In this document: in pieces, positions 1 to 6,584 of the stretch
Numbering within the stretch: position 1 is the stretch's first letter
Layout of the letters: each line of letters opens with the position of its first letter
Source: CAVPRW01 sp046727435 [NCBI: bacterium]
Lineage (GTDB): Bacteria; Tectomicrobia; Entotheonellia; J063
Assembly: GCA_046727435.1 (NCBI GenBank)
Contig: JBKPCR010000529.1
Location: forward strand, 1-16,047
Direction: 5' to 3'
DNA length: 16,047 nucleotides
Position numbers and translations under genes: made by a program
The notes under the pieces: model-generated
The model's database searches: none
Seen by the model: only the letters and a program-made list of their open reading frames with translations
What the model was told of the DNA's origin: nothing

Positions 1-373
1 GATTCTCCGCCAGATTCACCCCAAAGCGCTGGAATTCGTATTGCTGATAGCCGGTGCCGAAGCCGACCTCCATGCGCCCCCTGGTGACGAGGTCCAGCAT
101 GGCGATCTCTTCGGCTAACTGAATGGGATTGCGCAAGGGCAACACCACCACGGCGGTGCTGAAGCGGATCTGCTTGGTCCGCTCGGCGAGGATGGGGATC
201 AGCAGCAGGGGATAGGGGAGGAATCCATAGCTGGAGAAATGATGCTCCGCCGCGACAATGTAGTCGAAGCCGAGTTGATCGGCCAGGACCCCCTGCTCCA
301 GCGCATGGTCATACGTCTCCTGAGACGGACGCATGTCCGGTGACTGCAACAAGAGGAAAATCCCAAATTTCAT
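1..373 (-). CDS. LLM-class flavin-dependent oxidoreductase, N-terminal 124 residues (partial)
   Basis: Luciferase-like monooxygenase family: cytoplasmic TIM-barrel enzymes that use FMNH2 or reduced F420 to oxidise small organic substrates. The reading frame opens MKFGIFLLLQSPDM and continues with the family's first strands and helices: a YDHALEQ..LADQLGFDYIVAAEHHF stretch (residues about 21-47), PLLLIPILAERTKQIRFSTAVVVLPLRNP (about 55-83) and the RGRMEVGFGTGYQ segment (about 97-109). The ATG at 371-373 is preceded at 6 nt by a perfect AAGGAGG (380-386), which fixes the start. The gene leaves the window at position 1, so the C-terminal two thirds are unseen. It is the last visible gene of the minus-strand transporter cluster, 322 bp downstream of the DppC-type gene, and may be co-transcribed or have its own promoter. 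Family assignment is firm; FMN versus F420 use and the substrate cannot be told. Confidence 0.9.
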   Translation of the reverse strand, partial: MKFGIFLLLQSPDMRPSQETYDHALEQGVLADQLGFDYIVAAEHHFSSYGFLPYPLLLIPILAERTKQIRFSTAVVVLPLRNPIQLAEEIAMLDLVTRGRMEVGFGTGYQQYEFQRFGVNLAEN

Positions 374-386
374 CGTTGACCTCCTT

Positions 387-695
387 ATAACTCCTGTGTT
401 GCTACCCAACTTCGAGAGAGCTCGCCCGCCCCGCCCAGCGCCAGTCCAAGATCTATGGCTACGCTGGAGGCGGGAGTGTTTGGATCATCTGCGACAGCTC
501 CTGCAAGAATGGGTACCATATTACGCTGCATGACGCTGCATGTGCAATTCGGCACGTTCTCAACGCTTGGGTTGGTGGTGAACTGGCTCATCCATGGGAC
601 TGGATGATGCCAGCATCTGCGGAGGTGGGCAGCCTCCACGGCGTTGAGGTTGCAGGGGTTCTCACCCTCTGCGTAGTCGTCCGCACGAAAGCGTA
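387..695. other. Intergenic stretch between oxidoreductase and permease genes; no supported gene
   Basis: About 310 bp without a recognisable gene. It contains an exact 10-bp tandem repeat (acgctgcatg twice, 523-542). A minus-strand frame of 84 codons (385-639) ends in a TAA that overlaps the oxidoreductase ribosome-binding site, but it lacks a Shine-Dalgarno sequence and resembles no family I know. No convincing promoter or intrinsic terminator was found. Confidence 0.4.
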
Positions 696-1616
696 TTACT
701 CACTTTGGCTTTCCCGGCCGCGCAGCTTGACATCGGTCAGGTCTCGTATCGCATCCCCCAACATATTGAGTCCGAACACGGTGAGGCTGATAGCCAGCCC
801 GGGGAACAGGGCTATCCAGGGGGCACGCTGGATGGCATGCGCCGCGGCGTTGAGCATGCCACCCCACGACGGCTCATCGGGGGGAGCGCCGAGCCCCAGA
901 AAGCTTAGGGCGGCCTCGACGACGATGGCATAAGCGACGTTGACGGTGAAGAGCACGATGTACGTCGCCAGACAATTGGGCAGGATGTGGCCGAAGATGA
1001 TGCGCGCGTGTGACGATCCCAGCGCCCGCGCTGACTCGACAAAGCCCATCTCCTTGAGGCTGAGGGCGGTCGAACGCAGGGTGCGGGCAGCGGTGGGCAT
1101 CAACAGGATGGCCAGCGTGATGATGACATTATGCACCGACTGCTGCAACACCGCCATCAGGCTCAAGGCTAGAATGAGTGGCGGGAAGCCCATCAGGGTA
1201 TCGACCACGCGTTGGCTGAGGCTATCGGCAACCCCGCCGAGGTAGCCGGTCACAATGCCCCACAGCGCCCCAGCGGTAATGCCTACCGATACTGAGACCA
1301 AGCCCACATACAGAGAGAGGCGCGCCCCCCACACCACCCGACTGAAAATGTCACGCCCGAGATGGTCCGTCCCCATGATGAACGCTCGATTCGGTGGGTG
1401 GTAGATCTCGAACACGGCGTGCTTGGGATCATAGGGCGCCAGCTGCTCGGCGAAGATGGCCATCAGCACCAGCAGCAGCACGATGATGCCGCCCGCGACC
1501 CCCAGCGGTTGACGGCGCACGACACGCGCCACGAACTGTCGCTGGGCGCGCGCGCTCGGCCGCCCTACAGCATCTGAGCCCAGCCCCGCGACTGTCAGCC
1601 CTCGCCGTTGTTCCAT
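696..1616 (-). CDS. ABC transporter permease, DppC/OppC type
   Basis: Inner-membrane permease of a peptide/nickel-type (SBP_bac_5-dependent) ABC importer; pairs with the DppB-type protein encoded just upstream. In the 306-residue product one sees a cytoplasmic N-terminus, a first membrane helix (about 39-57), the OppC hallmark GTDHLGRD (82-89), and further helices. The ATPase-docking EAA loop has the pattern ESARALG...ILP (about 194-213), followed by FLGLGAPP (239-246), PSWGGML (249-255) and the terminal GLNMLGDAIRD (282-292). Length is normal for the family (about 280-310). I chose ATG 1616 over the GTG two codons upstream because an AGAGGG Shine-Dalgarno lies at the right distance. It starts 43 bp after the DppB-type gene stop, consistent with one operon. 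Substrate class (peptide, opine, other) cannot be read from the permease. Confidence 0.92.
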   Translation of the reverse strand: MEQRRGLTVAGLGSDAVGRPSARAQRQFVARVVRRQPLGVAGGIIVLLLVLMAIFAEQLAPYDPKHAVFEIYHPPNRAFIMGTDHLGRDIFSRVVWGARLSLYVGLVSVSVGITAGALWGIVTGYLGGVADSLSQRVVDTLMGFPPLILALSLMAVLQQSVHNVIITLAILLMPTAARTLRSTALSLKEMGFVESARALGSSHARIIFGHILPNCLATYIVLFTVNVAYAIVVEAALSFLGLGAPPDEPSWGGMLNAAAHAIQRAPWIALFPGLAISLTVFGLNMLGDAIRDLTDVKLRGRESQSE

Positions 1617-1659
1617 AAGCACCCTCTACCCGTTTGGCAGCCGCTGAGCACGCTCGGGT

Positions 1660-2625
1660 TTACGCCTGGTAGCGAATCCTCGGGTCGAGCCAGCCGTAGA
1701 GGAGATCGATGACCAGATTGAGCGTGAGAAACACCAGCGCCATCAGGACCACAATGGCCTGCACGGTCGGATAATCGCGGTGCTGTACCGCCTCGATCAG
1801 GCCCGTGCCCATGCCAGGGACCGCGAAAATCAGCTCCATGACGACGATCCCGCCCAACAGCCTGCCGCCCGACCAGCCCACAAAGGTGACCAGAGGGATC
1901 AACATATTGCGTAGGGCATGATGGTAAACCACCAGGCGTTCCGGCAGGCCCTTGGCGCGGGCCGTCCGCACAAAATCCTCGCGGATCACTTCCAGCATCA
2001 AGGAGCGCGTCAACCGGGTAATGGGAGCGCTGATGTAATACGCTTCCGCCAACGCCGGCCAGATGAGTTGTTTGAGGTTTGCCGCAGGGTTATCCAATAG
2101 GGGGGTAAATTCGAGCGGCGGCATCCACTGAAAGAACCGTACCAGGAAAAACAGCATCAACACCCCGACGAAAAACGCCGGGATGCTCAAACCGCTGATG
2201 CTCACCAGTCGTGCGAGATAGTCCAGCGCCGTATCCTGGCGCACCGCCGAAGTGATCCCCAGGGGTACCGCCCAGCACAGCGCCAGCACAACGGTCATCA
2301 ACGCCAATTGCAGGGTGCGTGGGAAGCGTTCGCCGAGGATCTCCGACACCGGTCGGCGCTCCCAATAAGAATAGCCGAAATCCCCTCGGACGGCTCCCAG
2401 TAACCAGTTCGCATACTGCACCGCTATCGGGCGATCGAGGCCGAGTTCCCGGCGCATCTTCTGCACCGCCTGCTGGGCTGCGCCGGCGCGTTCGGTCCCC
2501 GCCTCGTAGACCAGAATGGTGGCGATATCGCCCGGGACCAGGCGCATCAACACGAACGCGACTAGGGTCACTCCTAGGATGGCGGGGATGAAAAGCAGGA
2601 GTCGCTGTACGATGTACCGCCGCAT
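1660..2625 (-). CDS. ABC transporter permease, DppB/OppB type
   Basis: First permease of the importer, acting in the inner membrane as a heterodimer with the DppC-type protein. The 321-residue product starts with the typical single helix (about 10-29) followed by VPGD, then the periplasmic LGLDRPIAVQYANWL segment (61-75) and RGDFGYSY (80-87). The ATPase-docking EAA loop is at about 218-245 (REDFVRTARAKG...NMLIP). The family's closing motifs follow: MELIFAVPGMG (263-273), RDYPTVQA (283-290) and DLLYGWLDPRIRY (307-319). Length and motif order are complete. ATG 2625 has a GAGGG about 7 nt upstream. It lies 39 bp downstream of the binding-protein gene and 43 bp upstream of the second permease. 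Confidence 0.93.
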   Translation of the reverse strand: MRRYIVQRLLLFIPAILGVTLVAFVLMRLVPGDIATILVYEAGTERAGAAQQAVQKMRRELGLDRPIAVQYANWLLGAVRGDFGYSYWERRPVSEILGERFPRTLQLALMTVVLALCWAVPLGITSAVRQDTALDYLARLVSISGLSIPAFFVGVLMLFFLVRFFQWMPPLEFTPLLDNPAANLKQLIWPALAEAYYISAPITRLTRSLMLEVIREDFVRTARAKGLPERLVVYHHALRNMLIPLVTFVGWSGGRLLGGIVVMELIFAVPGMGTGLIEAVQHRDYPTVQAIVVLMALVFLTLNLVIDLLYGWLDPRIRYQA

Positions 2626-2664
2626 GGTCGGCCCTCACCCCCACCCGCGCACGCCTCGTCTCGG

Positions 2665-4269
2665 TCATTTCTCACTCAGCCACAACGTCGTGTGGGTAAG
2701 GCCCTCATATATCAGCTTGCTCGGCTTGAAATTGCGAATGCGCTTATCGACATAGCGATAGCCGCTAATCCACCCAAGGGTGAGCTGTGGCAGCGGTTGG
2801 GTCAGAATGTAGCGCTGCAGCTCTCGGTAGATGTCCCTACGCTGAGCAGGATCGGTCTCATGCAGCCCGCGCTCGATCAGCTCATCGATCTTCGCATCCT
2901 GAAAGCCGCTATAGTTACGGCTGCCTTTGCTATGAAACACAACCGAAAAGGGGTCGTGCACGTCTGGGCTGTTGATCAGCGTCGCTTGCGCCCCGATGAA
3001 GTGGAAATCACCCCGCGCATAGGCCGCAAAGCCGGCGGCGCTCTCCATGGTGCGCATAGTGCCGCGAATGCCAATACGTCGGAGCTGCTGCACGATTAAC
3101 TGCGCCGGGTCGGTATAAAAGGGGCCCAGAGCCCGCACCACCACGTCGAGATCGAAACCGCCCGGCGCGTGCTGCTCGATCAGGCGTTTGGCTTCCGCGA
3201 CATCTTGCTCCTTGGGCTGGCGGCATCCGAGGCCCTGCTGCACTTCTTCCATCGACAGGGCGTACTCGGGGAAGACTTGTGGATCCAGAATCGCGCACGG
3301 CGTGCCAGCGCCTTCATAGCCCCGCGCGAAGATCTCCTGGCGGTCGATGGCCAGATGCACCGCCCGGCGGATCTCGGGGTTATCGAAAGGGGCCTTTTGG
3401 TGGTGTATATACGCCACCGTGATCGAACCGTCGGGCCAGCTGTACACCTCCCCTTGATCCTTGCGCGCCTGTTGAACCTCGTCTGCTTCCCCCTTACGCA
3501 TCGGTGGCCCGACGTTCCATAGGATAATCTGCCCGGATTTGACCGCCGCCACCTGGGTGCTGCGCTCGACCAGGATGAACTGTTTGACCCCATCTAAATA
3601 GGGTAACTTAGGGTTGTAGTAGGTGGGATTGCGTTCCCACTCGATCACATTACCCCGGACGTATCTCTTGAACTTGAAAGGGCCGGTGCCGATGATGCTC
3701 TTGGGCTGGGTGAGGTCGCCATCGCGCTCCAGGATATGCTTGGGAGCGATGCGGCACCAGGCCGAGGCCAGCGTGGGCAGGAAGATCGGCGTAGCGAACT
3801 TGAGCCGCAGCTTCACGGTGTGCTCATCCACCACATCGGTGCGCTCTAGCAGAGGCGTCAGCATGATCCCACAACGAGGGCTGCGCACTTCGGGCGAGGT
3901 GACCCGATCCAGACTGGACTTGACGTCAGCCGCGGTGAAGGGTTGTCCATCGTGCCACTTTACCCCCCGGCGCAAGTGAAAGGTATACTCCATCCCGTCT
4001 GCCGAAGCCTCCCAGCGCTCTGCCAGATCTGCCCCCCATTGATCGGGATCTTCAGGACCGTATTGCAGGAGCCCGCTGTAGATACCTGCGACGGCCTGTA
4101 ACACCGACAAGGGTGATTCCGTCTGGAAATCCAACCGCCCGGGGTCGGCATATTCGAGCCAGGTGAGCACGCCGCCATAGCGCGGTTGTTCGGCGGCAAG
4201 GGCATACCCCACAGTGATGAGCATGATGATCACGGCGCTGACCGGCACTACCCCTGGCCGTTGTGCCAT
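2665..4269 (-). CDS. ABC transporter substrate-binding protein, peptide/opine type (SBP_bac_5)
   Basis: Extracytoplasmic binding protein that delivers the ligand to the two permeases encoded downstream. The 534-residue product has a Sec signal peptide (hydrophobic core about 8-24, likely cleavage after ALAA at 26). The family's N-terminal GGVLTW comes next, then FHLRRGVKWHDGQPFTAADV (97-116), the ligand-domain GTGPFKF (194-200), and a DNPEIRRAVHLAIDR motif further on. Full length for cluster C binding proteins (500-600). The frame is open 93 codons further upstream. The start is set at ATG 4269 because it gives a proper signal peptide and has AAGGAGG (4274-4280) 4 nt before it. No lipobox cysteine follows the signal peptide, so it is soluble periplasmic or held otherwise. 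Ligand unknown; the neighbouring amidohydrolase and oxidoreductase suggest a compound catabolised after uptake. Confidence 0.93.
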   Translation of the reverse strand: MAQRPGVVPVSAVIIMLITVGYALAAEQPRYGGVLTWLEYADPGRLDFQTESPLSVLQAVAGIYSGLLQYGPEDPDQWGADLAERWEASADGMEYTFHLRRGVKWHDGQPFTAADVKSSLDRVTSPEVRSPRCGIMLTPLLERTDVVDEHTVKLRLKFATPIFLPTLASAWCRIAPKHILERDGDLTQPKSIIGTGPFKFKRYVRGNVIEWERNPTYYNPKLPYLDGVKQFILVERSTQVAAVKSGQIILWNVGPPMRKGEADEVQQARKDQGEVYSWPDGSITVAYIHHQKAPFDNPEIRRAVHLAIDRQEIFARGYEGAGTPCAILDPQVFPEYALSMEEVQQGLGCRQPKEQDVAEAKRLIEQHAPGGFDLDVVVRALGPFYTDPAQLIVQQLRRIGIRGTMRTMESAAGFAAYARGDFHFIGAQATLINSPDVHDPFSVVFHSKGSRNYSGFQDAKIDELIERGLHETDPAQRRDIYRELQRYILTQPLPQLTLGWISGYRYVDKRIRNFKPSKLIYEGLTHTTLWLSEK

Positions 4270-4374
4270 GAATCCTCCTTTCGAAGCGGGCAGAAGGAGC
4301 CGCAGGCGATGCATGCAGTACACTTGCCCAACTCGTGCACCCTTGCTTGGGAAGCATTGATGTCGGGGCCACAC

Positions 4375-4397
4375 GGAAGGGTCGAAAAGACCCTTCC
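4375..4397. repeat. Perfect 9-bp hairpin in the leader of the binding-protein gene
   Basis: GGAAGGGTC (4375-4383), loop GAAAA, GACCCTTCC (4389-4397): a perfect 9-bp stem with a 5-nt loop, about 105-128 bp upstream of the binding-protein start and downstream of the candidate promoter at 4561-4589. Neither strand has a T-run after it, so it is not an ordinary intrinsic terminator. It could be a leader hairpin or an operator. The palindrome is certain; the role is not known. Confidence 0.45.
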
Positions 4398-4560
4398 CGC
4401 AGGGCAGCACGGGAAAGGGGTCAGGCGCGGATGAGCAAATGCTCCCTGCATGAACAGAGATGACTCGGAAGGCTGGTGCGCACGAGATATCTCCCGACAT
4501 TCCTGGCAGCCTCGATGTGCCAACGATCGAAGTAATCTCCGGCCTCAAGAAACGTCGAGG

Positions 4561-4589
4561 AGTCTACACAAGTTGAAGCGCGATGTAAA
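4561..4589 (-). promoter_or_regulatory. Candidate sigma70-type promoter for the transporter operon
   Basis: Read on the minus strand: TTTACA (-35, positions 4589-4584), a 17-nt spacer, TAGACT (-10, positions 4566-4561). The -35 matches the consensus at 5 of 6 and the -10 at 4 of 6, with optimal spacing. Transcription from here would start near 4553 and give a leader of about 280 nt before the binding-protein ATG, including the hairpin at 4375-4397. The rest of the 490-bp gap (4270-4759) has no gene I can support. Pattern match only. Confidence 0.35.
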
Positions 4590-4759
4590 CGGCGATTTTC
4601 ATTTGCTCGGCATCAGCTGCTGAAGCACGTCTGTGTGGTGGCAGGTCCGATCCTCGGAGGCTTGCATCATGACACCGGACTGGAGGCAAGGGCCGCCTGC
4701 CATGGTTTTTGCGGACCACAGGCGGCGCATCGTGCTGGCCCGCTCGCAGGACCGCCGCG

Positions 4760-5716
4760 CTACCCTAGATGCAGGACCGACGGCGCCGTGCGCTCCAGGA
4801 TCTGCTCGAGATCGGCCTCAGGCAGGCCCACTTCACGGATCCAGGAGAAGGTGCGCACATAGGTCTCAAATGACAGCAGCACCGGGAAATCGCTGCCGGG
4901 TAGGATGTGCTCGGCGCCGAACGCCTTCCAGGCGCACGTCAGCGCCGCGTGCGAGCCGTGGCCGACGGTGTCATAGTAGAAGCGCCGTGCGGTGACGCTG
5001 GGAGGCTCCGGCAGGCCGCGCTGGCGCATCGAGAATTGATTGTCGAGGCGCTGCAACAGCATCGGGATGAGGCCGCCGAGATGAGGAATGATGTAGGTGA
5101 TATTCGGGAACCGCGACGGGATCTTCTTGGCAATGAGATGCAGCGCGATCACCGTGTCCTCCATCGAGGTGCCCACCGCGCCGCTGAAGCCGTAGTCGGT
5201 GATCATCGGCGAGCAGATACCGTTGCCCCAGGGGTGATAGAAGATGATGCCGTGGCGCCGGTTCATCTCTTCGTAGATGGGCAGGAACTCGTCCTCAGCC
5301 ACGGACCGATCACCCACTGAGATGTGCATGTTGATGCCGATCATGCCCAGCTCATCCATGCCCCGCCGGAGCTCGCGTAATGAGGCGTCGATATAGGGCA
5401 AAGGCAGCGACACGAAGGCCTTGAACTTGTCCGGATAACGGTCGACGAGCGTGGCGTAGATGTCGTTGCCGAGCTTGGCCGCATTGACGGCCGCGGTCTC
5501 ATCCTTGGCATAGGGCGCTCGGCCAGCCGCCGGCGAGAGCACCTGCATCACCACCCCGGCCTGCTGCATCATCTCCAGACGCTTCTGGATGTGCTCTTCG
5601 TCGTCGGTATCAGGATGGCCCGCCATCCCGCCGCCACCGGCTCGGACCACACCAGCGCGTTCCAGGGCCTCGATGTATGGACAAGGGTGATAGTGGGCGT
5701 GCACGTCGACGATCAT
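4760..5716 (-). CDS. Amidohydrolase family 2 metal-dependent hydrolase/decarboxylase (ACMSD-like)
   Basis: Cytoplasmic TIM-barrel enzyme of the amidohydrolase-2 group, which includes aminocarboxymuconate-semialdehyde decarboxylase, gamma-resorcylate decarboxylase and related C-C lyases or hydrolases of aromatic catabolism. The 318-residue product shows the metal-binding HAH at residues 6-8 right after MIVDV. It then has a metal-ligand candidate His in FYHP (H161), the HLGG motif (H212) and the catalytic aspartate in GSDFP (D276). This is the full set and order expected for the family, at normal length. ATG 5716 has an AAAGGAG Shine-Dalgarno about 8 nt upstream. It is upstream of, and co-directional with, the transporter genes, but a 490-bp gap with its own candidate promoter separates them, so co-transcription is uncertain. 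A MetE-like gene fossil sits just upstream. Decarboxylase versus hydrolase cannot be decided from sequence. Confidence 0.9.
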   Translation of the reverse strand: MIVDVHAHYHPCPYIEALERAGVVRAGGGGMAGHPDTDDEEHIQKRLEMMQQAGVVMQVLSPAAGRAPYAKDETAAVNAAKLGNDIYATLVDRYPDKFKAFVSLPLPYIDASLRELRRGMDELGMIGINMHISVGDRSVAEDEFLPIYEEMNRRHGIIFYHPWGNGICSPMITDYGFSGAVGTSMEDTVIALHLIAKKIPSRFPNITYIIPHLGGLIPMLLQRLDNQFSMRQRGLPEPPSVTARRFYYDTVGHGSHAALTCAWKAFGAEHILPGSDFPVLLSFETYVRTFSWIREVGLPEADLEQILERTAPSVLHLG

Positions 5717-5828
5717 CGCCTGACTCCTTTCCTTCTTGAAGACCTGTGATGGTCAGTAGGGGCCCGTTCGATGCAGGTAGCCGCTCGCCTCCCGAGTCTG
5801 TGAAGCGCTAGCTGGCCCCTCGATCCGC

Positions 5829-6006
5829 TCAGCCCCAAGGCTGCGTGCTCGCCAGGGCCGAACCCTCGACCAGCACCTGCAGCGCCGCCCCGCAGATCTT
5901 GCGATGCACCTAGCTCATGCCGCAGCCCGTGCCAGCGCTCACGTTCTCCCGACCCGCCAGGTTGGCGTAATACATCAGCCTCCCAGCCACCTTTCGCGAG
6001 GCATGC
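5829..6006 (-). pseudogene. Fossil C-terminus of a MetE-like (cobalamin-independent methionine synthase-type) protein
   Basis: One minus-strand frame reads VAGRLMYYANLAGRENVSAG, TGCGMS, a TAG stop, then VHRKICGAALQVLVEGSALASTQPWG and TGA at 5829-5831. Intact relatives, as I know them, read RYANLVGRENVIAGTDCG...VHP.IAWAKL.ALVEGARLAS..LW, so this is the family's last about 60 residues. The zinc-ligand cysteine is kept, but the preceding Asp of TDCG is Gly and one codon has become TAG. Upstream of about 6006 the similarity is lost. The intact family transfers methyl groups to thiols using a zinc site. This piece is dead, and points to a former fourth member of the gene cluster directly upstream of the amidohydrolase. 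Confidence 0.7.
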
Positions 6007-6067
6007 CCCCCACGGCATCCCTGTCGGCCCTACCCTACCCCATCCTACGGCGCATGTCCAGCCCCAG

Positions 6068-6091
6068 AGGAGGCGCGGCGCCGCGCCTCCT
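6068..6091. repeat. 24-bp perfect GC-rich palindrome
   Basis: The 12-base half-site AGGAGGCGCGGC (6068-6079) is followed immediately by its exact reverse complement (6080-6091). No T-run follows on either strand, so a standard intrinsic terminator is not supported. It stands in otherwise gene-free sequence between the MetE-like fossil and the small ORF at 6154-6321. It could fold as a tight hairpin, or be a protein-binding site or the remains of a mobile repeat. Confidence 0.5.
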
Positions 6092-6153
6092 TATCAGCAC
6101 AAGCGCAATCATCAAGGCATCCCCAACCTGCTAGCCGAGTGGCCGTGCGGGGC

Positions 6154-6321
6154 TTACGCCGGCTTCAGCGTCAGCTTCATGAGCGTGTCGGTCTGGTCTT
6201 GTCGGTCGAGGTCGCGGCAGGTCGCGATGATGGCTTCAAACTGCGCTGCCGGGATCGGGACGCCGGGGATGACATCGCGAACCCGGCGCGCCTCCTCGAC
6301 TTCGACTAAGGAGTAAAGCAT
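6154..6321 (-). CDS. Small unassigned ORF, 55 residues
   Basis: A minus-strand frame from ATG 6321 to TAA 6154-6156. It begins MLYSLVEVEEARRVRDVIPG, is acidic and helix-prone in the middle, and ends MKLTLKPA. Codon use is GC-rich at third positions, like the chromosomal genes to the left and unlike the integron cassette to the right, which is the reason to list it. It has no clear Shine-Dalgarno sequence and I recognise no family. It may be a real small gene, the end of a longer decayed gene, or chance. Confidence 0.3.
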   Translation of the reverse strand: MLYSLVEVEEARRVRDVIPGVPIPAAQFEAIIATCRDLDRQDQTDTLMKLTLKPA

Positions 6322-6425
6322 CTATATGTTGATGCTCAATGATCAGGAATCATTCTCTGAGGTCCTCGCAAATCTTCTCGTCAAGCAATATTAATTGTAT
6401 TGCAATCCCAAACAACACGCCGCAG

Positions 6426-6434
6426 TGGTATAGT
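6426..6434 (+). promoter_or_regulatory. Candidate extended -10 promoter at the left edge of attC1
   Basis: TGG followed directly by TATAGT (6429-6434) fits an extended -10 element (TGn plus 5 of 6 bases of TATAAT). No good -35 lies at the usual distance; extended -10 promoters often lack one. Transcription would start near 6441, inside the attC, and read into the cassette. Cassettes usually depend on outside promoters, so this could explain expression without an integron platform. Weak evidence. Confidence 0.3.
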
Positions 6435-6487
6435 TCAACAGCGTTTTTGTGTCGGCTCCGCGCCACAAAAACGCTCATTCGTTAGGC
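6433..6487 (+). other. attC1, integron recombination site (55 bp)
   Basis: The left box GTTCAAC (6433-6439) fits RYYYAAC and the right box GTTAGGC (6481-6487) fits GTTRRRY, the two ends of an integron attC. Between them is a perfect 12-bp inverted repeat, AGCGTTTTTGTG (6440-6451) and CACAAAAACGCT (6464-6475), with a 12-nt loop and a 5-nt CATTC spacer before the right box. The 55-bp size is at the short end for attC sites. The left box pairs imperfectly with the right box, which makes the left limit less sure than the right. Cleavage would fall between G6481 and T6482. The same right box recurs at attC2, which supports the call. Confidence 0.65.
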
Positions 6488-6584
6488 GGCTAGGAGAAAG
6501 TACATAGACTGGCTATGGACATGGACGGCGAGTTCTTCGGCTATCACGAGCGCGATGACGTGCTGAGATACCAAACCTCACCGA

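Noticed and set aside
385-639. 84-codon minus-strand ORF between the DppC-type and LLM genes
   Set aside because: No ribosome-binding site, no recognisable motif and codon use unlike the neighbours; its stop merely overlaps the LLM Shine-Dalgarno.
4375-4397. Intrinsic terminator
   Set aside because: The stem is good, but neither strand has a T-run after it.
4270-4548. N-terminal extension of the binding protein (93 extra codons)
   Set aside because: It would place a hydrophilic stretch before the signal peptide, and ATG 4269 has a strong Shine-Dalgarno.
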